A stretch of 10,963 bases of DNA from Microcaldota archaeon (GCA_020726005.1 DYTL01000021.1:1-10963); one strand, 5' to 3'; counted from the first letter of the stretch, positions 1-5,864 are shown. The notes: generated by a model from the letters alone, not told the origin. Numbers and translations: made by a program.

Positions 1-90
1 AATTTCGAACTTCGAAATCGGAAGGTTTTTATTTACTTGCGGATTTACTGTGTGTATGTAGTGAGAAACAGTTGCAGAATAAAATTTCAT
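1..90 (-). CDS. Possible 5' end of a divergent gene running off the left edge
   Basis: An ATG at 90 opens 30 codons that stay open to the window edge (MKFYSATVSHYIHTVNPQ...). I recognise no family. Support is indirect. The TATA-like sequence centred near 127 reads almost the same on both strands, and it lies about as far from this ATG as from the ATG of the rightward gene at 167, as in a divergent promoter. Against it, the plus strand is also open here from base 1 to a TAG at 121-123, so this could instead be the tail of an upstream plus-strand gene. Thirty open codons prove little. Confidence 0.25.
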   Translation of the reverse strand, partial: MKFYSATVSHYIHTVNPQVNKNLPISKFEI

Positions 91-103
91 AAAATTTGTC
101 CAC

Positions 104-142
104 ATTGGAAATTGCTCGCTTAGATATTATATCATTTCCAAT
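104..142. promoter_or_regulatory. TATA box inside a 9-bp inverted repeat
   Basis: ATTGGAAAT at 104-112 is the exact reverse complement of ATTTCCAAT at 134-142. The 21-nt space between them holds GATATTATATC (123-133), a TATA-like sequence that reads GATATAATATC on the other strand. An archaeal start site about 26 nt downstream would fall near 154 on the plus strand, 12 nt before the nuclease ATG. On the minus strand it would fall near 100, 10 nt before the ATG at 90. The arms flank the TATA box symmetrically, so a dimeric regulator bound here could block both directions. Regulator and function are inferred. Confidence 0.45.
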
Positions 143-166
143 ACAAAGATAAAAAAAGATGAGTAC

Positions 167-1426
167 ATGACTATAAATTTATATTGCCTTGGTGCGAGTG
201 GAGAAGTTGGAAGAAGCGCATTTGTGCTTCAAACAGATAAAAAAGTACTGTTGGATTATGGAGTAAAGATTTTTGGTGAGATGAGCAAACCAACCTATCC
301 ATTGAAAATAGAGAATGTAAAATTAGATGCTGCATTTATAAGCCATGCACATTTAGACCATTCTGGTTTTGTACCAAATATCTATAATTTTTCAAAAATT
401 CCGTGGTATGGTACACCTCCAACTTATGATATAGCTGATGTTTTATGGAAAGATAGTATGAAAATACAAAAAAAAGGGCTTCCTTGGGGCAATTCGCACT
501 ATAAAAAAGCCCTAAAACATTGGCATCCACTCATGTTTGAGCACTGGGTTGGGGTAGGAAGTACATCATTTGGATTCCGCGATGCTGGACACATATCTGG
601 TTCAGCAATGATAGATATAAAATACAATGGAAAGCGCATTCTTTACAGCGGCGATTTCAAAAAAGAAAACACTAGAATGCATGATGGTGCAAAACGTGTG
701 AAGGAAAATGTTGATGTACTCATAATAGAAAGTACTTATGCAGATAAGGAGCATCCTGAAAGACATGAATTAGAAAAAAAAATCGCAGATGAAATCTATG
801 AAACTGTAAATCAGGGGGGTACTGTTCTTTGTCCTGCGTTTGCGGTAGGAAGAAGCCAGGAACTTATAAGAATAATTAGGGCGCACCACCAAGATATACC
901 AATCTATCTTGATGGAATGTCAAAAGAAATAACGCGCGTATATATAAAATACAAAAAATATTTGAAAGAACCAGAAAAATTCATTAAAGATGTGGAAAGT
1001 ATTACGTTTGTTGAAAGTATTCGGGATAGGAAAAACGCGACTATTGGTGGAAATGTAATAATCTCAACTGCAGGAATGATGGAAGGCGGACCCGCGGTAA
1101 ATTATATAAAATATCTTAATCGTGAATCTAAAATAATTTTTACAGGTTATTGTATGGAAGGCACTAATGGTTGGCTTTTGCAGAACAAAGGACAGCTTTA
1201 CGTAGATAAAAATCTGCTTGACGTTGGACTTCCAGTAGAATATTTAGATTTTTCAGCACACGCAGGAAGAAACGATTTAATGGAACTTGTGAATGAAACA
1301 GAACCAAATAAAATAGTATGTATACATGGAGATAAGACGTGCACTGAAAATTTTGCTTTAGAACTTAAAGGAATGGGCTATGATGCAATTGCACCAAAAT
1401 GTGGAGATAAAATTCATTTATTATAA
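167..1426 (+). CDS. aCPSF2-like beta-CASP ribonuclease (metallo-beta-lactamase fold)
   Basis: This is a 419-residue zinc-dependent RNase of the beta-CASP family, which cuts and trims RNA in the cytoplasm. The metal and catalytic motifs are all present: HAHLDH at 60-65, GHISGS with H142, SGDF with D163, E188 in IIESTY, H365 in DFSAHAG and H387 in IHGDK. The beta-CASP insert lies roughly at 200-330 (FAVGRSQEL near 225). SHAHLDHSG fits the archaeal CPSF type better than RNase J. There are no N-terminal KH domains, so I prefer aCPSF2 over the transcription-terminating aCPSF1. The ATG at 167 puts the family's LG..GEVGRS start at residues 8-16; the frame is open upstream to 83 but offers no start codon. 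A three-codon frame (ATG AGT ACA TGA from 159) overlaps this start. The gene ends 4 nt from the converging TRAM gene, after which T5 follows. Confidence 0.9.
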   Translation: MTINLYCLGASGEVGRSAFVLQTDKKVLLDYGVKIFGEMSKPTYPLKIENVKLDAAFISHAHLDHSGFVPNIYNFSKIPWYGTPPTYDIADVLWKDSMKIQKKGLPWGNSHYKKALKHWHPLMFEHWVGVGSTSFGFRDAGHISGSAMIDIKYNGKRILYSGDFKKENTRMHDGAKRVKENVDVLIIESTYADKEHPERHELEKKIADEIYETVNQGGTVLCPAFAVGRSQELIRIIRAHHQDIPIYLDGMSKEITRVYIKYKKYLKEPEKFIKDVESITFVESIRDRKNATIGGNVIISTAGMMEGGPAVNYIKYLNRESKIIFTGYCMEGTNGWLLQNKGQLYVDKNLLDVGLPVEYLDFSAHAGRNDLMELVNETEPNKIVCIHGDKTCTENFALELKGMGYDAIAPKCGDKIHLL

Positions 1427-1430
1427 TTTT

Positions 1431-1736
1431 TCATAAAATATCTTCGGTGTCGTCGTTAGGTTCTATTGATGGTGTTTTATTATTTTTCGCACCAACAATT
1501 TCCGCGGTTGCCGAAGATCTTCCTATTGTGATGATTTTTATCTTTATGGTTTGACCTTGAGTTGCACCTTTTACAAATATTATAAATCCGTTTTTCTTTG
1601 CGATTCCATCGCCTTTACTTCCAGTTGCTTCAATAGTTGCTTCAATAATTTCTCCAACTGCAACCGGCTTTGGCAAATTACTAAAATTTCTGCCTCTAAG
1701 ATCTCTTCTTTTTCTAAATTTTTCCATATTACTCAT
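1431..1736 (-). CDS. Small TRAM-domain RNA-binding protein
   Basis: This is a small basic protein of 101 residues (98 if it starts at the ATG at 1727). A single TRAM beta-barrel runs from about residue 24 (PVAVGEIIEATIEATGSKGD) to about 82 (SSATAEIVG), with the typical GxGDGIAkkxGFIIFVkGA core. The N-terminus is rich in Arg and Lys (FRKRRDLRGRNF) and the tail is acidic (DDTED). Stand-alone TRAM proteins are abundant in archaea and act as RNA-binding or RNA-chaperone proteins; that role is family knowledge. A longer frame starting at 1766 would overlap the upstream gene and precedes the natural domain start, so I chose 1736, which lies 7 nt after the stop of the upstream membrane protein gene. 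The two are probably co-transcribed. It converges with the beta-CASP nuclease gene. Confidence 0.85.
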   Translation of the reverse strand: MSNMEKFRKRRDLRGRNFSNLPKPVAVGEIIEATIEATGSKGDGIAKKNGFIIFVKGATQGQTIKIKIITIGRSSATAEIVGAKNNKTPSIEPNDDTEDIL

Positions 1737-1743
1737 CTTAAAT

Positions 1744-2625
1744 TTAATAGATTGCTTTCGTAGCATTTATTTTTTGCACAAAATGTGAAAGAAATATGAA
1801 ACTAGCAAGCTGTATTGCAAATAAAGAAACCACTACAAATATAGCCATAAGTGGAATTCCGATGCATATACAACTAAGGATTAAAAATACAGATAATAGA
1901 ATAATATATATAAGCAAAACTACAAGCATACTCAGCTCAAACAAAATCCATTCAATTGTATTTGATGTAAATATATTCCACCCTGTCTTAAGTAATTTTA
2001 TTGCATCAATATTCTCATTACCCATAAAAAAGAGCATATGCGCAATAGAAAAGCAAATACCGAATATAATAGATGCTATTAATGTCACACTTGATACGAA
2101 AACAATGGGAACCACTAAAGAATTAAAATCAAGATCTCCATTAAATGTACTTCCTATTAGCGCAAAAATTAATCCAATACTGATAATGAAGATGATTACA
2201 AGAATTGCAATATAAATTAGTATAGACACAAGAATCAATTTGATAAATTGAATGAAATTGACTTTCGCATAATCTGTCAATAATGAAAATGACGCCACGT
2301 TTATAGGTATTTCAGTGCTCTTTGAAGTAAGATAAATTACTCGCGTCTGTATTAATTGAAAAAATATTTCTATGCTCGCATATATTAGAAATAAAATTGT
2401 GAATAATGAAATTATTAGTGCGAATACTACTATTTCTGAGGTTGAAGTCAAGGTTATTAATATGTACATGATATCTGGCAAAAACTCACTGAAAATTTGA
2501 AGCCCAGTATACATAGGCATACTAACAATTGTTGAAACAATCATAATCAAAGCATAAAGAAGTATATTCTTATTATATTTTTTTACAAGTCCGTATGTTT
2601 CTTGGAATGTTTTTTCTATGTACAT
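1744..2625 (-). CDS. Polytopic membrane protein of unknown function
   Basis: A 293-residue hydrophobic protein with about six predicted membrane segments, at roughly residues 20-45, 64-92, 128-158, 170-198, 225-252 and 255-282. A short cytoplasmic-looking amphipathic N-terminus (IEKTFQETYGLVKKYNKN) precedes them. I see no catalytic motif and do not recognise a family with confidence; its overall look recalls DUF4013-like or other small permease-like proteins. The ATG at 2625 is preferred over an in-frame TTG at 2634. A TATA-like TTTAAAAT on the other strand (2649-2656) lies 24-31 nt upstream, which implies a leaderless mRNA. The TRAM gene follows at once. The region upstream is the repeated RNA element. 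Confidence 0.75.
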   Translation of the reverse strand: MYIEKTFQETYGLVKKYNKNILLYALIMIVSTIVSMPMYTGLQIFSEFLPDIMYILITLTSTSEIVVFALIISLFTILFLIYASIEIFFQLIQTRVIYLTSKSTEIPINVASFSLLTDYAKVNFIQFIKLILVSILIYIAILVIIFIISIGLIFALIGSTFNGDLDFNSLVVPIVFVSSVTLIASIIFGICFSIAHMLFFMGNENIDAIKLLKTGWNIFTSNTIEWILFELSMLVVLLIYIILLSVFLILSCICIGIPLMAIFVVVSLFAIQLASFIFLSHFVQKINATKAIY

Positions 2626-2644
2626 AAAGAGCAATACGTATGCA

Positions 2645-2676
2645 AGAGTTTAAAATACCACGGATAACGAGTAATC
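2645..2676. repeat. Repeat block A, copy 1 (carries the promoter of the membrane protein gene)
   Basis: This stretch matches 10931-10963 with few differences (GGATAACGAGTAATC is identical in both). Read on the minus strand it contains ATTTTAAA, a TATA-like box placed correctly for the leaderless gene starting at 2625. In the second occurrence the same block sits directly upstream, in minus sense, of the RNA element. Block A therefore looks like a promoter or spacer module that lies between units of the repeated element. Confidence 0.6.
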
Positions 2677-2680
2677 GCTT

Positions 2681-2941
2681 AAAAATCTACCAATAATCTC
2701 GTAAATTTTTCGGTTGTATTATCTGCATTAGTATATGGTTCACGAAAAAGAATTAAGAATTGAAAATGTTGGTTATCTGCAGCTTTAGTTGAAAAGGACA
2801 GTATTGCTTCAAACTTAATAAAAGAAAATGAAAGACTTGGAAAAGCACTTCTGCGAAGCTAAAGGGACAAAATTATATCTGTTACCTTAGCCACGTCTTA
2901 AAAGACAAAATACATGAGATAGGGAAATTTTAGACTGTTAC
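2681..2941 (-). ncRNA. Candidate structured RNA, copy 1 of a two-copy family
   Basis: Block B (2681-2752) and block C (2845-2941) recur at 10700-10772 and 10825-10920 with about 67/73 and 89/97 identical columns by eye. Eleven of twelve substitutions are transitions. The 92-nt middle differs from the 52-nt middle of copy 2. No consistent reading frame spans the blocks. In minus sense the RNA would start near 2934, about 26 nt after TTTAAAAA, and end at AGATTTTT (2688-2681), a T5 terminator. Helices by eye: GUCU/AGAC (2906-2903 with 2898-2895), GCUAAGG with CCUUUAGC around 2890-2862, CUUC/GAAG, UUUUUCG/CGAAAAA (2749-2743 with 2712-2706), and a long-range AUCUC/GAGAU pairing near the ends. Function is unknown. 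A decayed mobile element is the main alternative. Confidence 0.6.
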
Positions 2942-2944
2942 AAA

Positions 2945-2965
2945 TAAAAAGATATCTTTTTAAAG
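2945..2965. promoter_or_regulatory. 18-bp palindrome and shared divergent TATA region
   Basis: TAAAAAGATATCTTTTTA (2945-2962) is a perfect palindrome, and TTTTTAAA (2957-2964) overlaps its right arm. On the plus strand this TATA-like box lies 35-42 nt before the DUF4234 ATG, predicting a leader of about 10 nt. On the minus strand its complement lies about 19 nt before the conserved end of the RNA element, the same spacing as in copy 2. It may serve both genes, and the palindrome could also be a regulator site. Confidence 0.45.
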
Positions 2966-2998
2966 CTATTCTATGTAAAAATAAGACGTGGTGAAAAA

Positions 2999-3319
2999 AT
3001 GGTTGTGAAAAATAGAAACCTTATATTTGTAACGGTACTTAGTTTGATAACATTTGGAATATATTTTTTTTATTGGTTTTATTCTACAAGAAAAGAACTT
3101 TATGAAATAAACAAGAAAGATGGAAACGCGATTATTGATTTGATAATGTTGTTTATTCCATTTGTCAATTTTTATGCATTTTGGAAATACTGTGGAGATG
3201 TAGAATTAATTTCAAAAGGTACACAAGGAAAAGTCCTTTTATTTATACTTATGTTAATCTTTTTCCCAGCATATGTATACCTTACTCAGCAGGAGATAAA
3301 TAAATTCGCAAGTGCTTAA
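2999..3319 (+). CDS. DUF4234 small membrane protein
   Basis: A 106-residue protein with three predicted membrane segments (about 9-28, 45-64 and 78-96). The DUF4234 signature is ITFGIYFFYWFYSTRKEL at 17-34: a first helix ending in a Gly-Ile-Tyr...Trp-Phe turn, followed by a charged cytoplasmic stretch. A second Phe/Tyr/Trp-rich element (FVNFYAFWKY, 55-64) is typical too. Length is normal for the family, whose function is unknown. A GGTG ribosome-binding site lies six nt before the ATG. It is a single-gene unit, facing away from the RNA element and converging on the DUF92 gene, with T8 directly after its stop. Confidence 0.8.
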   Translation: MVVKNRNLIFVTVLSLITFGIYFFYWFYSTRKELYEINKKDGNAIIDLIMLFIPFVNFYAFWKYCGDVELISKGTQGKVLLFILMLIFFPAYVYLTQQEINKFASA

Positions 3320-3327
3320 TTTTTTTT
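3320..3327 (+). terminator. T8 terminator of the DUF4234 gene
   Basis: Eight consecutive T residues follow the TAA stop directly, as expected for archaeal oligo-T termination. They overlap the last codon of the converging DUF92 gene. Confidence 0.55.
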
Positions 3328-3946
3328 ATTTTATAAACAAACCAAAAATTCCCCCTGCAATTGAACAAAGTATATTGGAACTAAATTTGTTTCCTATTCC
3401 TTTTTCTTCAAATACACCAGCAATGCTATCTATAAAACTACCTACACATCCTCCAATTCCTATAATAAGTGCTGTACTTGGAGTTATTTCAAAAACAAAT
3501 ATTGCACATGCACCTACGATAAGCGCGCCTGCCATACTCATTATTGTACCTAATACGCTTATTGCACCACTTGTTCCAGGTGCTACTTCTTTCAAAGTGA
3601 ATAAGAATATTGGCTTCTTTTTTCCAAGTACGCCCAATTCAGAAGCGAATTTATCCGAGGTTACTGCGGCAACCGAAGTTATAAATGGAAAAATTCCAAA
3701 AATAGGACTCGTAATTATAAGTAGGGTGGGCACACAACCATTACTTAATACGTTCTCCCAGCTTCTTTCGTATTCGTATATTCCTCTTTCTTTTTTCTCT
3801 TCTGCTCCATAACGTGTAACTATCACAGACATTGCAAGAAGAATAAGCAAAAGTGTAAGGTATTCCTTTCCTCCATAGACAAAGGCAATTATACCTATAA
3901 GCAAGGAAAGCACAAGTCCTTTTTTATCGAGCATTACAGACATCAT
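3326..3946 (-). CDS. DUF92 integral membrane protein (phytyl-phosphate kinase/VTE6-like family)
   Basis: A 206-residue protein with about six hydrophobic segments and the conserved polar motifs of DUF92: RSWENVLSNG at 61-70, SDKFASELG at 97-105, PGTSGAISVLGT at 123-134 and GSFIDSIAG at 169-177. The plant member VTE6 phosphorylates phytyl phosphate. Archaeal members are often supposed to act on isoprenoid phosphates, but this has not been established as far as I know. It is slightly short, and the N-terminus has only a brief first helix. The start overlaps the rtcA stop (GAATGATG), so translation is probably coupled; a second ATG lies one codon on. The coupling to an RNA repair enzyme is not explained by either known function. 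Confidence 0.85.
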   Translation of the reverse strand: MMSVMLDKKGLVLSLLIGIIAFVYGGKEYLTLLLILLAMSVIVTRYGAEEKKERGIYEYERSWENVLSNGCVPTLLIITSPIFGIFPFITSVAAVTSDKFASELGVLGKKKPIFLFTLKEVAPGTSGAISVLGTIMSMAGALIVGACAIFVFEITPSTALIIGIGGCVGSFIDSIAGVFEEKGIGNKFSSNILCSIAGGIFGLFIK

Positions 3947-4908
3947 TCCACGCTTATTTCATTATTTTTTAAAACTATTTTTCTTTCTATAAATTTTGAA
4001 ATCACATACATATTTGTTTTTGTATGTGTAGTGAACTCAGAAGTTTTAAACCTTGATCTTGTATTTGCAAGTGCTGCATAAATAAGAAGCTGATCTGCGA
4101 GATGTTTATCTACTTCACTTCCGGCATTTATTTCCATGGCTAAATTTTCATGGCATTCTTGCGCAACCGTTTCAGCTCGTTTGCCCCTTTCTCCAAGTGC
4201 ATAAGAACCTAAAAATCCATTCCATGCAAGAACTGCGTTTCCTGATTCGCCTTGTCCTTCGAAAATCTGTACATGTTCAATTTTGTTTTGCAAGAAAATT
4301 TTTTTTTCGCGCACCGCAATTGCAATAGGAAGATCTGAAATTCTGATAAGAACATTTGTTTGTTCGTGTGTCCAAATTTCATTTCCTTTTAGTTGTGATG
4401 GATTAATACTTAACTCAATTTCGCCGCCTCCCTTAGGGTAGTATCCTGAGCGAATTATACGTGATTTTGCAATAGCTCCAAATAATGAAATTGCAGGAAT
4501 AAAAACTTTTTCAAAATAATCATACGAAGGACTTTTCATTACGTGCGTTCCACCGATTATTCGTACTGTGCTTGGTTTTGAAGCAAATAAAAGAATTGGA
4601 AGTATGGTTTGCGCAACTAAAATTACAGAACCCGCTGTTCCTATATTAAATTCGTATCTTCCACCAAAAATTTCTCCTGGTTCAAATACAATTTCCGTAC
4701 TGCCTATTTCGCAATGCGAAAGAATTCCTCTACAAATACTTCGTACCGCCCGCGCTGCGGTAAGATGCTGGGCCGCAAGCCCTGGATTAGGTCTATTTGC
4801 TCTAATATTAAAAATATACACTGGTTTTTTTGTTATTGCCGAAAGCGAAAGTACGGTTCTTATTATTTGACCTCCACCCTCGCCAAATGAGCCATCTATT
4901 TCAATCAT
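3943..4908 (-). CDS. rtcA: RNA 3'-terminal phosphate cyclase
   Basis: A 321-residue protein of the family that converts an RNA 3'-phosphate into a 2',3'-cyclic phosphate using ATP, through a covalent enzyme-AMP intermediate. Motifs in order: DGSFGEGGGQIIR at 5-17, RPNPGLAAQHL at 39-49, GTAGS at 90-94, GGTHV...SPSYDY at 119-131, SGYYPKGGGE at 154-163, HLADQLL near residue 268, and the C-terminal TTHTKTN whose H295 fits the adenylated histidine. Length is normal, and all expected motifs are there. It is the first gene of a two-gene unit with DUF92. A TATA-like ATTAAATATTC on the minus strand (4927-4937) lies about 20-27 nt upstream of the ATG, implying leaderless translation. A paralogous Rcl1-type protein is unlikely, because the catalytic His is present. 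Confidence 0.93.
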   Translation of the reverse strand: MIEIDGSFGEGGGQIIRTVLSLSAITKKPVYIFNIRANRPNPGLAAQHLTAARAVRSICRGILSHCEIGSTEIVFEPGEIFGGRYEFNIGTAGSVILVAQTILPILLFASKPSTVRIIGGTHVMKSPSYDYFEKVFIPAISLFGAIAKSRIIRSGYYPKGGGEIELSINPSQLKGNEIWTHEQTNVLIRISDLPIAIAVREKKIFLQNKIEHVQIFEGQGESGNAVLAWNGFLGSYALGERGKRAETVAQECHENLAMEINAGSEVDKHLADQLLIYAALANTRSRFKTSEFTTHTKTNMYVISKFIERKIVLKNNEISVE

Positions 4909-5142
4909 AAAAAATAATCAAAAAGAGAATATTTAATCTTGTTGGATAAAAATTCCGTGTGTAAATTATAGAAAGTAACCAAGTTCCACTAAGAACGTGG
5001 AAAATTAGGCCAGCACTATTCAGTGCTGGCAAGGCGACCAGTTTTTCCTCCCAAAATACAAAAGAAGCTTAACTGTGACTATTAGAACTAAACTATATTT
5101 AAACCTTTGCATGTTGCTTTTCCTTGAAAGGCGTGGAATAAC
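4909..5142. other. Intergenic region with promoters and a possible small structured RNA
   Basis: There is no credible gene frame. The stretch holds the rtcA promoter (4927-4938). It also has two strong hairpins: TTCCAC/GTGGAA (4984-4989 with 4997-5002) and a perfect 9-bp GCCAGCACT/AGTGCTGGC (5009-5017 with 5022-5030). A minus-strand TATA-like GGTTTAAATATAG (plus 5093-5105) lies before them. A minus-strand transcript from about 5072 would carry both hairpins. The GC content of the hairpins stands out from the AT-rich surroundings. I cannot assign it to an RNA family, and I find no clear C/D or H/ACA box arrangement. Confidence 0.35.
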
Positions 5143-5230
5143 AGCCTCAGGAGGGAATCGAACCCCCGGCTTCCTGTTTTTTCTCGTTTTCTGTTACGAA
5201 ACAGGCGCTCTACCGCTGAGCCACTGAGGC
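5143..5230 (-). tRNA. tRNA-Thr(CGU) with an anticodon-loop intron
   Basis: The cloverleaf on the minus strand has acceptor GCCTCAG/CTGAGGC, D-stem GCTC/GAGC, anticodon stem CCTGT/ACAGG, variable loop AAGCC, T-stem GGGGG/CCCTC and T-loop TTCGATT. The loop TTCGTA..A places CGU at 34-36 (plus 5196-5198), which reads ACG. U73 at 5143 matches archaeal tRNA-Thr, and no CCA is encoded. The anticodon stem only closes if 16 nt are removed. It lies 16 nt after the stop of the PIN gene with no well-placed TATA box of its own, so it may be co-transcribed with that gene. Confidence 0.9.
5179..5194 (-). other. 16-nt intron of tRNA-Thr, after position 37
   Basis: This is the usual archaeal intron site. UCGU of the anticodon loop can pair with ACGA inside the intron, giving the central 4-bp helix of a bulge-helix-bulge. 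The bulge on the 3' side appears longer than three nt, and no outer intron helix is evident, so the motif is a relaxed one. The exact cut points cannot be fixed from sequence, because A residues flank the 3' junction. Confidence 0.7.
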
Positions 5231-5246
5231 GTATATTTTACTATTA

Positions 5247-5630
5247 TTAGACCCAAAAAATACTTGTTCGTGTGCGCATCGTGATAATCCGCGTGCGCAT
5301 TTTCTTAAGTATTCTTTTTAATTCAATATCATTAGTACAAACTATAATATCAGGATGAGCGGTGCAGTAATCAATAATCCATTTATCTGTATTGGTTTCA
5401 TTAGTTTCTATAATTCTTATATTCTTTTTCTTTATTCCAATGAGCGCAACTCTTGCTGCAATTCCGTCTTTTCTTCGACTTTTAATAAGTCCATTTAATT
5501 CGCCTATTATTGCAGATGAAACTACGAGTTCATAAGATTCTTCAAAAAGGTGCTCAAGTTTTGCGAGGATATCTATCTTATACTGGTGTGGAATAAGAAG
5601 AAAATTTGTATCCAATATGACGGTTTTCAT
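5247..5630 (-). CDS. PIN-domain nuclease (archaeal VapC9/Fcf1-like)
   Basis: A 127-residue single PIN domain. The acidic metal-binding residues are D7 in VILDTNFL, E44 in IIGELNGL, D82 and D101 in TNDIELKRIL. The C-terminal strand (IITMRTRTSIFWV) matches the I..LR.+..l ending of archaeal Fcf1-like PIN proteins. Such proteins cut RNA; the target here is unknown. No antitoxin gene is next to it, so a toxin-antitoxin role is unlikely and a housekeeping RNA-processing role is more plausible. The TATA-like minus-strand ATTATAAATATG (plus 5647-5658) lies 17-28 nt before the ATG, which suggests a leaderless mRNA. tRNA-Thr follows within 16 nt. Confidence 0.85.
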   Translation of the reverse strand: MKTVILDTNFLLIPHQYKIDILAKLEHLFEESYELVVSSAIIGELNGLIKSRRKDGIAARVALIGIKKKNIRIIETNETNTDKWIIDYCTAHPDIIVCTNDIELKRILKKMRTRIITMRTRTSIFWV

Positions 5631-5666
5631 TTTTACTACCTTAATACATATTTATAATAAATTCAA

Positions 5667-5677
5667 CTTATAATACA
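5667..5677 (+). promoter_or_regulatory. TATA box of the tRNA-Ala gene
   Basis: ACTTATAATAC lies about 35 nt before the first base of tRNA-Ala, predicting a start near 5697 and a leader of about 9 nt. The PIN gene promoter lies just to the left on the other strand, so the two diverge. Confidence 0.45.
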
Positions 5678-5705
5678 CTGAAAAATTTAGCAAAATTTTC
5701 TATTT

Positions 5706-5817
5706 GGGCTGGTAGATCAACGGTAGATCGCATCGTTCGCAACGATGAGGCCGAGGGTTCAAAAGCTTTCGCTGACACGAAAAATTGTTAGTAATGCTGA
5801 TAATCCCTTCCAGTCCA
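5706..5817 (+). tRNA. tRNA-Ala(CGC) with a T-loop intron
   Basis: The 5' part is a clear tRNA: acceptor GGGCTGG (5706-5712), TA, D-stem GATC/GATC, anticodon stem CATCG/CGATG with loop TTCGCAA (anticodon CGC at 5738-5740), variable AGGCC, then GAGGGTTC. The partners of the T-stem and acceptor are found only after a 40-nt insert: CCCTT (5805-5809) and CCAGTCC (5810-5816), then A73. With the insert removed, the T-loop reads TTCAAAT and the total is 72 nt. The acceptor contains G3-U70, the alanine identity pair, which independently confirms both the 3' half and the identity. No CCA is encoded. Confidence 0.9.
5764..5803 (+). other. 40-nt intron in the T-loop of tRNA-Ala
   Basis: The boundaries may shift by a few A residues (5761-5764 against 5802-5803) without changing the spliced product. 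A bulge-helix-bulge-like fold is possible: UCA (5759-5761) with UGA (5798-5800), then GC (5765-5766) with GC (5796-5797), with three-nt bulges AAA and UAA. An internal hairpin, TTTCG with CGAAA (around 5767-5783), fills the intron. Non-canonical T-loop introns are known in some crenarchaea and need a broad-specificity splicing endonuclease. Confidence 0.7.
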
Positions 5818-5864
5818 ATAAAAATAAACTAACGAAAACGGATATAATATTACTAAACATGGAC

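Noticed and set aside
2..18. 17-nt palindrome ATTTCGAA-C-TTCGAAAT at the left edge
   Set aside because: It is perfect, but it lies at the edge, with no neighbouring gene to give it meaning; it could be codons of an off-window gene.
1..123. Tail of an upstream plus-strand gene (40 open codons to TAG at 121)
   Set aside because: No recognisable motif. The minus-strand alternative is equally open, so neither can be chosen with confidence.
3312..3812. 166-codon plus-strand open frame opposite DUF92
   Set aside because: It is antisense to a gene with clear family motifs, and its protein matches no recognisable family. The other long frames opposite asd, aminotransferase and aspartate kinase were left out for the same reason.
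5026..5046. CTGG/CCAG hairpin followed by T5 as a plus-strand terminator
   Set aside because: No plus-strand gene lies upstream, and the stem is only 4 bp and competes with the stronger 9-bp hairpin.
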